From JBOHNM01 sp050730675 (GTDB lineage: Bacteria > Planctomycetota > Phycisphaerae > Phycisphaerales > UBA1924): a DNA stretch of 20,410 nucleotides. A program made the translations under genes and the position numbers. Below, piece by piece: positions 1 to 6,359 of this stretch (position 1 is its first letter; each line of letters starts with the position of its first letter). The DNA lies in the NCBI GenBank assembly GCA_050730675.1, contig JBOHNM010000070.1, positions 1-20,410 of the forward strand. Reading direction: 5' to 3'. The notes under the pieces were generated by a model. It was given only the letters and a program-made list of their open reading frames with translations, was not told the DNA's origin and did no database searches.

Positions 1-102
1 GCCGGTCGACAGACGCTCGAGGGTCGTGTCGAGGGACTTGTTGTTGTTGGCGTAGTTGCGCTGAGCGATGAGCGAGGCCGGGTTCGTGTTGATGCGACTC
101 AT
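1..102 (-). CDS. Flagellin, N-terminal fragment (runs off the window)
   Basis: Codons 1-34 of a fourth flagellin gene; the rest lies beyond the left edge. The peptide starts MSRINTNPASLIAQRN and continues into the LERLSTG segment, which is the D0/D1 amino-terminal helix of bacterial flagellin, the part that polymerises in the filament core. The ATG at 102 is preceded by a GGAGG ribosome-binding site five bases upstream. All 102 coding bases and 15 bases of leader are identical to flagellin A (1953-2069), so this is a very recent copy or is kept identical by gene conversion. Its leader beyond that point is unrelated to the leader of flagellin A. I cannot tell whether the gene is intact. Confidence 0.9.
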   Translation of the reverse strand, partial: MSRINTNPASLIAQRNYANNNKSLDTTLERLSTG

Positions 103-117
103 GAATTCCTCCGTGCG
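1..117. repeat. Exact repeat of 1953-2069 (flagellin 5' ends)
   Basis: Bases 1-117 are identical to 1953-2069, covering the first 34 codons of two flagellin genes and 15 leader bases including the ribosome-binding site. Identity stops abruptly at 118 (A versus T at 2070), after which the leaders do not align. The left limit is unknown because the window begins inside the repeat. Identity at synonymous positions together with a sharp edge suggests conversion or duplication. Confidence 0.9.
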
Positions 118-221
118 AGTGAGTGGGGCTTGCGGGACCGGCCTGTGTGCCGCCCCACCCCGGGACCGAGAACCGGGCTGGCCTGCACCCCTGCGAGAGG
201 GTCGGCACTCGGCCCGCCGAT

Positions 222-246
222 CGCCGCGGTATTCCTGACCGCGGCG
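222..246 (-). promoter_or_regulatory. Leader hairpin with GGA in loop, upstream of partial flagellin
   Basis: A perfect 9-bp inverted repeat (minus strand arms CGCCGCGGT and ACCGCGGCG) encloses the 7-base loop CAGGAAT. It lies about 120 bases upstream of the partial flagellin start. GGA exposed in a hairpin loop is the core of a CsrA site, but the base two before GGA is C rather than the preferred A. It could equally be a plain structural hairpin. Confidence 0.4.
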
Positions 247-467
247 CAATCGCACGCCCGACGCAGACGTGCGACGCTTTGGTCATCGACGCGCAACTTC
301 GAGGCGTTGACCGTCGGGCTTCGTCCGCCCGGTTCGCGGGGCGGCGCGACCGGTGTCGCCCGCACGGGCCGCGCAGCTTTCGCCTAGCGGGCGAGTTTGC
401 GGACGTGGGGCAGCGTGACGCGGCGCCGGATCGGCACATCTGCGTGTCACGGGATAGGCAGGTCCGG

Positions 468-501
468 AAAAAACAACCGCCCCGGCGCGGGCCGGGGCGG
501 T
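468..501 (-). terminator. Intrinsic terminator of flagellin A
   Basis: On the minus strand an 11-bp perfect GC-rich stem (ACCGCCCCGGC and GCCGGGGCGGT) with a 4-base loop is followed by TG and six T. It starts 32 bases past the flagellin A stop codon. Confidence 0.92.
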
Positions 502-533
502 GTGAGTCACTTCAGAATCGGAAGCGGAGGGAC

Positions 534-2054
534 TTAGCCGCGGAGCAGCTGGAGGGCTGCCTGCGGACGCTGGTTGGCGAGGCCCAGCGAGTTGCCCGCG
601 GCCTGAGAGAGGATCTGGCTGCGGGTGAGCGAGGCGGTCTCGTTGGCGAAGTCGGCATCGCGGATGCTCGACTCGGCGGCGGAGCTGTTCTCGAGGCTGA
701 CGCCGAGGTTGCGGATGGTGGCGCCCACGGTGTTCTTCTGGAAGGCGCCGAGGCGACCGCGGAGGCCGGAGACCTGGCGGATGGCCTCTTCGACGACCTT
801 GCCGGCGGCGGTGAGGTCACCGTCCACAAGGTTGAAGCCCTTTCCGCTGGCCAGGCTCGAAAGCTGACCGACGGTGGAATTGCCGAGCTTGCGGCTGGAG
901 ACGTCCTGGATGCCCAGAGCGACCTTGCCGCCGATGTCGACCTTGGAGGCGAGCTGGAAGTTGGCGCCGCCGCCGGTGATGGTGAAGGCGTTGACGGCGC
1001 CGATGGTCTGCGAGGTGGTGGTGTTGAAGGTGACCTCGACGTCGAGGAAGTCGGTGTTGATGCGGGCGGTCTTGCCCTTGCTGGTGGCGGCGACGCCGTT
1101 GATGGTGGCGACCAGGTCCTGGCCGGCGTCGCGGACGCCGTTGGTGGCGGCCGTCGAGGTGAACGCGGCGTTGAGCGTGGTGTTGATGGCGTTGGCGTTG
1201 GTGGCCTGGACGTTGTAGACGCCGACGTTGGCGCCGGTGATGCCGGCGTTGTTGACGATCTTCACGGAGGTGAAGGCGTCGGAGCCGAAGTCGCTGGACT
1301 GGAGGCGGACGCCGTTGGTGGTGCCGGAGGCGACGGCGACGGCGGTGACGCCGGTGACCTGGGTGTAGGTGTTGATGGCGGCGACGATGTTGGCGGTGGT
1401 GGTGCCGGAGGCGAAGCTGAGTTCGCGTGAGCCGATCTTGCCGCCGACCTCGACGGTGAACAGGCCCGAGGTGAGGTCGAGGTTGCCGTTGGTGGAGAGG
1501 TAGAGGCCGCCCTGCTGGGCCGAGGTGGTGATGAGGGCCTGAACAGCGATCGAGCTGCCGGAGTTGACCTTGGCGCCGTTGATGCGGTAGTCGCTGACGC
1601 CGGCGGCGACGGAGGTGGTCTGGAAGTCGAAGTTGCCGTTGAGCAGCTTGACGCCCTGGAAGTTGGTCGAGTCCGAGACGCGGTCGATGGTCTGGAGGAT
1701 CGAGTCGACCTGGAGCTGGTTGGCCTGCTTCTCCTCGGTGGAGAGGCCGGCGGCGTTGGCGGTGGCGGTGACGAGGCCGCGCAGGTCGGTGAGCAGGTTG
1801 CTCAGCTCCTGGAGGCCGCCCTCGGCGATGTTGGCGAGCTGGTCGGTGCGCTCGGCGTTGCCGATGGCGGCGGTGAGGGCCGACTTCTCGGAGCGGAGGT
1901 TCTCGCTGGCGATCAAGCCTGCGGGGTCGTCCTTGCCGCGGTTGATCCGCAGGCCGGTCGACAGACGCTCGAGGGTCGTGTCGAGGGACTTGTTGTTGTT
2001 GGCGTAGTTGCGCTGAGCGATGAGCGAGGCCGGGTTCGTGTTGATGCGACTCAT
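534..2054 (-). CDS. fliC: Flagellin A (filament subunit)
   Basis: 506-residue flagellin, the secreted subunit that polymerises into the flagellar filament. Residues 1 to about 140 form the conserved N-terminal D0/D1 region (MSRINTNPASL, LSTGLRINRGKDDPAGL, KQANQLQVDSILQTIDR, FQGVKLLNG). About residues 210-270 resemble the Flagellin_IN motif (FTVEVGG, TTTANIVAAINTY). The last 85 or so residues are the C-terminal D1/D0 region (ASSIRDADFANE-type segment, then LTRSQILSQAAGNSLGLANQRPQAALQLLRG). The frame extends upstream to 2231, but the ATG at 2054 is chosen because it gives the canonical flagellin start and has GGAGG five bases upstream. It shares long identical DNA blocks with flagellin B and has its own leader and terminator, so it is probably monocistronic. 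The family is certain; its role relative to its paralogues is unknown. Confidence 0.97.
   Translation of the reverse strand: MSRINTNPASLIAQRNYANNNKSLDTTLERLSTGLRINRGKDDPAGLIASENLRSEKSALTAAIGNAERTDQLANIAEGGLQELSNLLTDLRGLVTATANAAGLSTEEKQANQLQVDSILQTIDRVSDSTNFQGVKLLNGNFDFQTTSVAAGVSDYRINGAKVNSGSSIAVQALITTSAQQGGLYLSTNGNLDLTSGLFTVEVGGKIGSRELSFASGTTTANIVAAINTYTQVTGVTAVAVASGTTNGVRLQSSDFGSDAFTSVKIVNNAGITGANVGVYNVQATNANAINTTLNAAFTSTAATNGVRDAGQDLVATINGVAATSKGKTARINTDFLDVEVTFNTTTSQTIGAVNAFTITGGGANFQLASKVDIGGKVALGIQDVSSRKLGNSTVGQLSSLASGKGFNLVDGDLTAAGKVVEEAIRQVSGLRGRLGAFQKNTVGATIRNLGVSLENSSAAESSIRDADFANETASLTRSQILSQAAGNSLGLANQRPQAALQLLRG
868..989. repeat. 122-bp block identical to 2786-2907 (flagellin A/B)
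   Basis: Base-for-base identity between flagellins A and B over 122 bp. It is bounded by mismatches at 867/2785 and 990/2908, with clearly divergent DNA just outside, including replacement and synonymous changes. A second identical block of 95 bp is 1039-1133 against 2957-3051. The patchwork is a gene-conversion signature. Confidence 0.88.
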
Positions 2055-2152
2055 GAATTCCTCCGTGCGTCGCGACCCGCCTCGACGGAACATCCGCCGC
2101 ACGCGATCGCTTCCGATTTGGTCCCGCTTGTGGCGGGTGTTTTTGGTGACTC

Positions 2153-2174
2153 CGCCCGGCTTCCGTACCGGACG
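2153..2174 (-). promoter_or_regulatory. Candidate CsrA hairpin in flagellin A leader
   Basis: On the minus strand CGTCCGGT and GCCGGGCG pair over 8 bp (two U-G wobbles) and close the hexaloop ACGGAA. This is the A-N-GGA-N hexaloop favoured by CsrA. It lies about 100 bases upstream of the flagellin A start; a second, unstructured ACGGAG overlaps the ribosome-binding site, so two GGA contacts are available to a CsrA dimer. Confidence 0.5.
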
Positions 2175-2201
2175 TGCCGCGCGTCTTCGGACGTGCGGCA
2201 C
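2174..2201 (-). repeat. Hairpin in flagellin A leader
   Basis: A 7-bp outer stem (GTGCCGC and GCGGCAC) continues into an inner stem closing a 4-base loop (TTCG on plus, CGAA on minus), with one mismatch (G-T on plus, A-C on minus). It abuts the ACGGAA hairpin. The 9-mer CGGACGTGC also repeats directly at 2169-2177 and 2188-2196, a 19-bp period, so it might instead be a protein operator. Confidence 0.4.
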
Positions 2202-2249
2202 TGTTAAAATCGGTGACACTGCACCGCGCAATCACGGGGCGGGGTTTCT

Positions 2250-2296
2250 GACGCCTGTGCGGTGTGCGAATATCCGGCGCAGACGCTACAGGCGTC
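2250..2296. repeat. Inverted repeat across possible flagellin A promoter
   Basis: Perfect 9-bp arms GACGCCTGT (2250-2258) and ACAGGCGTC (2288-2296) separated by 29 bases. The right arm overlaps the candidate -35 and the left arm would lie just past the start of transcription. This placement suits a repressor or activator pair of half-sites, but chance cannot be excluded. Confidence 0.4.
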
Positions 2297-2298
2297 AA
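2269..2298 (-). promoter_or_regulatory. Possible housekeeping-type promoter of flagellin A
   Basis: Minus strand TTGACG (2293-2298), an 18-base spacer, then GATATT (2269-2274). The -35 matches 5 of 6 and the -10 4 of 6. No good sigma-28 site is visible in this leader (CACCGATT near 2209 lacks a -35). If used, it would give a leader of about 205 bases containing both hairpins. Confidence 0.3.
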
Positions 2299-2391
2299 GG
2301 GTGGGTTCCGCGCAACGCCCGAGAACTGCTGCGTGTCACCTGGCCGCATTCGGACTGACTCAACCGTGTGTCAAGTCATCAGGCGCCAACG

Positions 2392-2416
2392 AAAAAGCCC
2401 CGGCCGAGGCCGGGGC
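2392..2416 (-). terminator. Intrinsic terminator of flagellin B
   Basis: Minus strand 9-bp perfect stem (GCCCCGGCC and GGCCGGGGC) around a very tight loop, followed by TTTTT. It lies 35 bases past the flagellin B stop. Confidence 0.88.
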
Positions 2417-2451
2417 GTGAGTTGGTTCAGAATCGTGATCGTCGCGGGGGA

Positions 2452-3972
2452 TCAGCTGCGCAGGAGCTGGAGGGCTGCCTGCGGACGCTGGTTGGCGAGG
2501 CCCAGCGAGTTGCCCGCGGCCTGAGAGAGGATCTGCGTGCGGGTGAGGGCCGCCGTTTCCTCGGCGAAGTCGGCGTCGCGGATGGTGGATTCGGCCGCTG
2601 CGGAGTTCTCGAGGCTGACGCCGAGGCTGCGGATGGTGGCGCCAACGGTGTTCTTCTGGAAGGCGCCGAGGCGGCCACGCAGGCCCGAGACCTGACGGAT
2701 GGCCTCTTCGACGACCTTGGCAGCCGCGGTCAGGTTTCCGTCCACAAGGTTGTCGGCCTTGCCGGCGCTCAGAGCCGACAGGAAGCCGACGGTGGAATTG
2801 CCGAGCTTGCGGCTGGAGACGTCCTGGATGCCCAGAGCGACCTTGCCGCCGATGTCGACCTTGGAGGCGAGCTGGAAGTTGGCGCCGCCGCCGGTGATGG
2901 TGAAGGCATTGACCGTTCCGATGGTCTGGGCCGTGGCGGCGTTGAGTGTGATCTCAACGTCGAGGAAGTCGGTGTTGATGCGGGCGGTCTTGCCCTTGCT
3001 GGTGGCGGCGACGCCGTTGATGGTGGCGACCAGGTCCTGGCCGGCGTCGCGCAGCCCATTGGAGGCGGCGGTGCTGGTGAAGGCGGCCGTCAAGGCGGTG
3101 TTGATGGCGTTGGCGTTGGTGGCCTGGACGTTGTAGACGCCGACGTTGGCGCCGGTGACACCGGCGTTGTTGATGATCTTCACCGAAGTGAAGGCGTCGG
3201 CGCCGAAGTCGGCCGCCTGGAGACGGACGCCGTTGGTGGTGCCGGAGGCGACCACGACGGCGGTGACGCCCGTGACATCGGTGTAGGTGTTGATGGCTGC
3301 GGCGATGTTGGCGGTGGTGGTGCCGGAAGCGAAGCTGAGTTCGCGTGCACCCTGTTTGCCGCCGATCTCGATGGTGAACAGGCCGCTGGTCAGGTCAAGG
3401 TTGCCGTTGGTAGAGAGGTAGAGGCCGCCCTGCTGGGCCGAGGTGGTGATGATCGCCTGGACGGCGAGCGAGCCGCCGTTGGCGAGCTTGGCGCCGTTGA
3501 TGCGGTAGTCGCTGACGCCGCCCGCGACGGTGTTGGCTTGGAAGTCGAAGTTGCCGTTGAGGATTTTGACGCCCTGGAAGTTCGTGGCGTCGGCGAGGCG
3601 GTCGATGGTCTGGAGGATCGAGTCGACCTGGAGCTGGTTGGCCTGCTTCTCTTCGTTGGAAAGGCCGGCGGCGTTGGCGGTGGCGGTGACGAGGCCGCGC
3701 AGGTCGGTGAGCAGGTTGCTCAGTTCCTGGAGGCCGCCCTCGGCGATGTTGACCAGCTGGTCGGTGCGCTCGGCGTTGCCGATGGCGGCGGTGAGGGCCG
3801 ACTTCTCCGCGCGGAGGTTCTCGCTGGCGATCAAGCCTGCGGGGTCGTCCTTGCCGCGGTTGATCCGCAGGCCGGTCGACAGACGCTCGAGGGTCGTGTC
3901 GAGCGACTTGTTGTTGCCTGCAAGGTTGCGCTGGGCGATGAGCGAGGCCGGGTTGGTGTAAATGCGGCTCAT
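2452..3972 (-). CDS. fliC: Flagellin B (filament subunit)
   Basis: 506-residue flagellin, the same length as flagellin A and very similar along its whole length. It starts MSRIYTNPASLIAQRN, has LSTGLRINRGKDDPAGL in D1, a Flagellin_IN-like segment in the middle (FTIEIGG, TTTANIAAAINTYT), and the C-terminal polymerisation region ending QAALQLLRS. The ATG at 3972 follows GGAGG by five bases. Differences from A cluster in short patches between long identical DNA blocks, which suggests gene conversion. It has its own terminator and a candidate sigma-28 promoter at 4135-4161, so it can be expressed apart from the csrA operon. Two candidate CsrA hairpins lie in its leader. Whether A and B form one mixed filament or are expressed at different times is not visible here. 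Confidence 0.97.
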   Translation of the reverse strand: MSRIYTNPASLIAQRNLAGNNKSLDTTLERLSTGLRINRGKDDPAGLIASENLRAEKSALTAAIGNAERTDQLVNIAEGGLQELSNLLTDLRGLVTATANAAGLSNEEKQANQLQVDSILQTIDRLADATNFQGVKILNGNFDFQANTVAGGVSDYRINGAKLANGGSLAVQAIITTSAQQGGLYLSTNGNLDLTSGLFTIEIGGKQGARELSFASGTTTANIAAAINTYTDVTGVTAVVVASGTTNGVRLQAADFGADAFTSVKIINNAGVTGANVGVYNVQATNANAINTALTAAFTSTAASNGLRDAGQDLVATINGVAATSKGKTARINTDFLDVEITLNAATAQTIGTVNAFTITGGGANFQLASKVDIGGKVALGIQDVSSRKLGNSTVGFLSALSAGKADNLVDGNLTAAAKVVEEAIRQVSGLRGRLGAFQKNTVGATIRSLGVSLENSAAAESTIRDADFAEETAALTRTQILSQAAGNSLGLANQRPQAALQLLRS

Positions 3973-3973
3973 A

Positions 3974-3989
3974 AAAACCTCCGTGTCCT
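3974..3989 (-). promoter_or_regulatory. Candidate CsrA hairpin at flagellin B ribosome-binding site
   Basis: The Shine-Dalgarno lies in the hexaloop ACGGAG, closed by AGGAC and GTTTT (5 bp, two G-U wobbles). The stem is weak, but the arrangement matches the stronger one at flagellin C. The start codon follows directly. Confidence 0.45.
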
Positions 3990-3996
3990 ACTGGCC

Positions 3997-4011
3997 GGGC
4001 GATCCGTGCCC
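3997..4011 (-). promoter_or_regulatory. Second candidate CsrA hairpin in flagellin B leader
   Basis: Minus strand GGGC and GCCC form a 4-bp GC stem around the 7-base loop ACGGATC, which contains A-N-GGA. It lies about 20 bases upstream of the first site, a spacing that could let one CsrA dimer bridge both. Confidence 0.45.
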
Positions 4012-4134
4012 AGCGCTGCAAGTCAGCCTGTTTCCGCCGCACACCGGCACAGGGCCGGGGATCCGTGGGCGGGTTCGGGTCCGGTCGTCGGGCCGGCCCC
4101 GGTGCAAGCCGTTCTCGGGCCAGCACGTCCAAGC

Positions 4135-4161
4135 TATCGGAGGCGGTTATGGGCGAGTTGA
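4135..4161 (-). promoter_or_regulatory. Candidate sigma-28 (FliA) promoter of flagellin B
   Basis: Minus strand TCAA (4158-4161), exactly 15 bases, then CTCCGATA (4135-4142). The FliA consensus is TAAA, 15 bases, GCCGATAA, so the -35 matches 3 of 4 and the -10 has the core CCGATA. It sits after the flagellin C terminator and would give a leader of about 155 bases that includes both candidate CsrA hairpins. Confidence 0.5.
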
Positions 4162-4203
4162 GGTTACTGGGCGTGAAAATTCCCAAAAAGTGGGTATTGA
4201 TGC

Positions 4204-4240
4204 AAAAAGCCGGCGAGGCCCGAACGTCGGGCCCCGCCGG
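4204..4240 (-). terminator. Intrinsic terminator of the flgI-to-flagellin C operon
   Basis: Minus strand stem of 6 + 7 bp (CCGGCG with CGCCGG, GGCCCGA with TCGGGCC, one mismatch between) and a 3-base loop, followed by C and TTTTT. It lies 45 bases past the flagellin C stop. Confidence 0.88.
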
Positions 4241-4285
4241 TGGCTGGTGTAACTGGTGAAAGGGACGTTGAGAGCGGTCCGTGGC

Positions 4286-5827
4286 TTACTGGCGAAGGAG
4301 CTGAAGGACCGACTGGGCCTGCTGGTTGGCGAGCGAGAGGGTGGAGGTGCTGGCGGAGGTCAGGATCTGAGCACGCGTGAGGGCGGAGGTTTCGGCCGCG
4401 AAGTCGGCATCGCGGATGGTGGACTGCGAGCTGGTGAGGTTCTCGACGGCCGTCTGAATGGAGCGGACGTTGGTGTCGAGGGTGTTCTTCTCGAGGGCGC
4501 CCAAGCGGCCACGCAGACGGGAGATCTCGTCGAGGGCGCTGTTGAGGACGCGGGTGGCCTGCTCGAAGTTCTTGCTCTTGAGATCGTTGACCCCGCCGGA
4601 CTTGAGCGAGTCGAGGAAGTCCAGTGTCGCGGTGCTGTTGAGCGTTCCGCCGAGTTTGCTGGCGGCGATCGAGGGCAGGCCGAGGTTGATCTGCTGGGAG
4701 ATGTTGATGTCGCCACCGAGCTGGTAGAGCGCACCACCGCCGGTGATATCGAAGGTGGTGGTGGCGCCGTTGCGGATCGCCAGGTCTCTGTTGAGGATCA
4801 GCTCGAGGCCGATGGTGGTGCTGCTGGGGAGGGAGAGCTTGAGGCCGTTGCCGGTGCCGAGCACGCCGTTGACCAGGGCGAAGACGTCCCGGCCGCTGTC
4901 GCGTGTTGACTGGATCATCGTTCCGGCGGTGATGAGCGCCGGGATGTTGATGGAGGCCGGACGGGCCGAGCCGCTAGTCAGAGCGTAAGTCGCGAAGCTG
5001 GAGGCGACGCCGGGGGTCTCGTTGAGCCGCTTGACGGAGACGAAGGGTGACGAGCCGTACTCGGAGGCGGCGAAGACCAGACCGGAGAGCGCGTTGCCGT
5101 TGTTGAGCGACGCGGAGACGCCCGTGGCTTCCTTGAAGGTGTTGATGGCGGCGGCGACGGCGGCGTAGGTGGTGCCGGAGAGGAACTGGAGCGTGGTGAC
5201 GCCCTTGGTGCCGGCAATCTCGAGGGTGACGGTGGAGGCGATGATGCCGGTTGTCAGGTCGCCGCGCAGGAAGAGCTGGCCGGTCTGGGCGGAGGCGATG
5301 GTCTGGACGCCGACGTTGATGGAGGTGGCGCCGGCGAAGTTGGCGTTGAAGATCTGGGCCTTGGAGATGGCGCTGGACCGGACGCCGGAGAGGATGTAGT
5401 CGAGCGAGCCGTTGAGGAGCTTGAGTCCGCCGAAGCTGGCGCTGTTGCTGATTCGGGTGATCGACTCGATGGCGGAGTTGATCTGGAGCTGGTTGGCTTC
5501 GCGCTCGTCGTCGCTGATGGCGCCGGTGTTGGCAGCCTCAACGACTAGGCCCCGGATGGAGTTGAGCAGGTCGTTGGCCTCGGCGAGCGAGCCCTCGGTG
5601 GTGGAGATCACCGAGCTGGCGCGTTCGGAGTTCTTGATCGCCTGCTGCAGGCCGGAGATCTCTGAGCCGAGCCGCTGGCTGATGATCAGCCCGGCGGGAT
5701 CGTCCGATCCGCGGTTGATGCGCAGACCGGTGGAGAGGCGCTGCAGGCGCGTGCTCAGGTCCGCGTTGGCCTTGTTCAGGTTCGAGCGGGCGATGAGCGA
5801 CGGGATGTTGCTGTTGATTCTGGCCAT
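4286..5827 (-). CDS. fliC: Flagellin C (divergent filament subunit)
   Basis: 513-residue flagellin clearly different from A and B. The N-terminal region (MARINSNIPSLIARSNL, LSTGLRINRGSDDPAGL, EANQLQINSAIESITR, GGLKLLNG) and C-terminal region (STIRDADFAAETSALTRAQIL, ANQQAQSVLQLLRQ) are typical, while the middle shares little with the paralogues beyond a Flagellin_IN-like stretch (TYAAVAAAINTFKEATG). The frame can begin at a TTG at 5833, but ATG 5827 gives the canonical MARINSN start and lies eight bases from GGAGG. It follows csrA by 90 bases with no terminator or clear promoter between, so it is probably the last gene of the flgI operon. Its ribosome-binding site sits in a hairpin loop (5830-5847). 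Confidence 0.97.
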   Translation of the reverse strand: MARINSNIPSLIARSNLNKANADLSTRLQRLSTGLRINRGSDDPAGLIISQRLGSEISGLQQAIKNSERASSVISTTEGSLAEANDLLNSIRGLVVEAANTGAISDDEREANQLQINSAIESITRISNSASFGGLKLLNGSLDYILSGVRSSAISKAQIFNANFAGATSINVGVQTIASAQTGQLFLRGDLTTGIIASTVTLEIAGTKGVTTLQFLSGTTYAAVAAAINTFKEATGVSASLNNGNALSGLVFAASEYGSSPFVSVKRLNETPGVASSFATYALTSGSARPASINIPALITAGTMIQSTRDSGRDVFALVNGVLGTGNGLKLSLPSSTTIGLELILNRDLAIRNGATTTFDITGGGALYQLGGDINISQQINLGLPSIAASKLGGTLNSTATLDFLDSLKSGGVNDLKSKNFEQATRVLNSALDEISRLRGRLGALEKNTLDTNVRSIQTAVENLTSSQSTIRDADFAAETSALTRAQILTSASTSTLSLANQQAQSVLQLLRQ

Positions 5828-5829
5828 GG

Positions 5830-5847
5830 GCAATCCTCCGTGATTGC
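5830..5847 (-). promoter_or_regulatory. CsrA-type hairpin enclosing the flagellin C ribosome-binding site
   Basis: Perfect 6-bp stem GCAATC/GATTGC closes the hexaloop ACGGAG, which contains most of the Shine-Dalgarno (GGAGG, 5835-5839). The start codon is three bases away. A-N-GGA-N in a hexaloop is the preferred CsrA target, and bound CsrA would block ribosome entry. Confidence 0.68.
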
Positions 5848-5895
5848 GTCGGGCGTGTCAGGTCTGTGCGGGGTCGGGGTGAGGGGGATGGTGAA

Positions 5896-5916
5896 GGTCG
5901 TCGACTCCGTACGACC
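5896..5916 (-). promoter_or_regulatory. Upstream CsrA-type hairpin in flagellin C leader
   Basis: Perfect 6-bp stem GGTCGT/ACGACC around the 9-base loop ACGGAGTCG. It begins two bases after the csrA stop codon. The same ACGGAG as in the downstream hairpin recurs in the loop, with 69 bases between the two GGA cores. Confidence 0.58.
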
Positions 5917-5917
5917 G

Positions 5918-6316
5918 CTACGGGGAGATGCGTGTGGGGCCGAGGCGAGCGGGCGGGCGAGAGGGTGTGGGCGCCGGCGCAGCAAAGCCGCCAGGGGCGC
6001 GAGGGCCGGTGGGGGGCAGCGGCGTCGAGGGGAGCGGGGCTCCCGTCGTGCCGGTAGCGCCCAAGGCGTGTGGGCGGACCGCTCGCTGCTGCGCGGTGGC
6101 TGCGGGGCGGATGGCCATCAGGTCGCCGTTGCCCAAGCTGCTTGCGCGCTGGTTTTCGGCCTTGATGGCGTCGTAGACCTCTTTACGGTGGACAGCGATG
6201 CGCGTCGGGGCGGTGATGCCCAGTCGCACCTTGTCGCCGCGGATATCGACGATCGTGATCTCGATGTCGTCACCGATCATGATCGTTTCGTCGCGCTGAC
6301 GGGAGAGCACCAACAT
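5918..6316 (-). CDS. csrA: CsrA translational regulator with long proline-rich tail
   Basis: 132 residues; CsrA proteins are usually 60-80. Residues 1 to about 58 are the complete CsrA fold (MLVLSRQRDETIMIGDDIEI, KVRLGITAP, VHRKEVYDAI). The RNA-binding residues Leu4, Arg6 and Arg44 are all present. CsrA dimers bind GGA in RNA loops and typically repress translation. About residues 62-132 form a low-complexity tail rich in Pro, Ala, Arg and Thr, not recognised as a domain. The gene follows fliW by 114 bases and precedes flagellin C by 90, the order in which FliW sequesters CsrA and flagellin titrates FliW in Bacillus. The start has AGGAAGGA upstream. A candidate CsrA hairpin in its own leader (6360-6383) suggests autoregulation. 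Confidence 0.96.
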   Translation of the reverse strand: MLVLSRQRDETIMIGDDIEITIVDIRGDKVRLGITAPTRIAVHRKEVYDAIKAENQRASSLGNGDLMAIRPAATAQQRAVRPHALGATGTTGAPLPSTPLPPTGPRAPGGFAAPAPTPSRPPARLGPTRISP

Positions 6317-6359
6317 GCTCGGATCCTTCCTGACGTCGGCTGCGTGGATGGTTCAAGGC

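Larger units (their letters stand above)
103..533. other. Intergenic region between flagellin A and the partial flagellin
   Basis: No gene is supported in this stretch. Read on the minus strand it holds, in order, the intrinsic terminator of flagellin A (468-501), about 220 bases with no recognised signal, a strong hairpin with GGA in its loop (222-246), and the ribosome-binding site of the partial flagellin. I looked for a sigma-28 promoter (TAAA, 15 bases, GCCGATAA). The closest -10 is GCCGATCC at about 427-434, but it has no matching -35, so the promoter of the partial flagellin is not identified. Open frames across the region are antisense or out-of-frame shadows. Confidence 0.6.
2055..2451. 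other. Intergenic region between flagellins B and A (flagellin A leader)
   Basis: 397 bases without a supported gene. Read on the minus strand it holds the flagellin B terminator (2392-2416), a possible promoter with an overlapping inverted repeat (2250-2298), two adjacent hairpins (2174-2201 and 2153-2174), and the flagellin A ribosome-binding site (GGAGG at 2060-2064, inside ACGGAGG). The open frame that runs through it in phase with flagellin A has no ribosome-binding site and no flagellin-like sequence. Confidence 0.65.

Noticed and set aside
427..434. Possible sigma-28 -10 element (GCCGATCC) for the partial flagellin.
   Set aside because: No TAAA-like -35 at 15 bases upstream, and it overlaps sequence just past the flagellin A terminator.
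2055..2231. Extended N-terminus of flagellin A from 2231.
   Set aside because: The extra 59 residues are Arg-rich, unlike any flagellin, and the canonical start at 2054 has a strong ribosome-binding site.
817..2349. 510-codon minus-strand frame overlapping flagellin A in another phase.
   Set aside because: It is Arg/His/Gln/Pro-rich, has no family match, and shares the DNA with a certain flagellin gene.
1..3972. Repeated, similar DNA blocks considered as a CRISPR array or mobile repeat.
   Set aside because: The repeats are homologous coding sequence of flagellin paralogues; there are no regular spacers, transposase or terminal inverted repeats.
2368..4161. 597-codon plus-strand open frame opposite flagellin B, and a similar 435-codon one at 123-1430.
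   Set aside because: Both are Gly/Val/Asp-rich mirror frames of flagellin. They resemble each other only because the flagellins underneath are paralogues.
4172..4184. Small inverted repeat CCCAAAAAGTGGG near the flagellin C terminator.
   Set aside because: The stem is only three bases and no function is suggested; the real terminator is next to it at 4204-4240.
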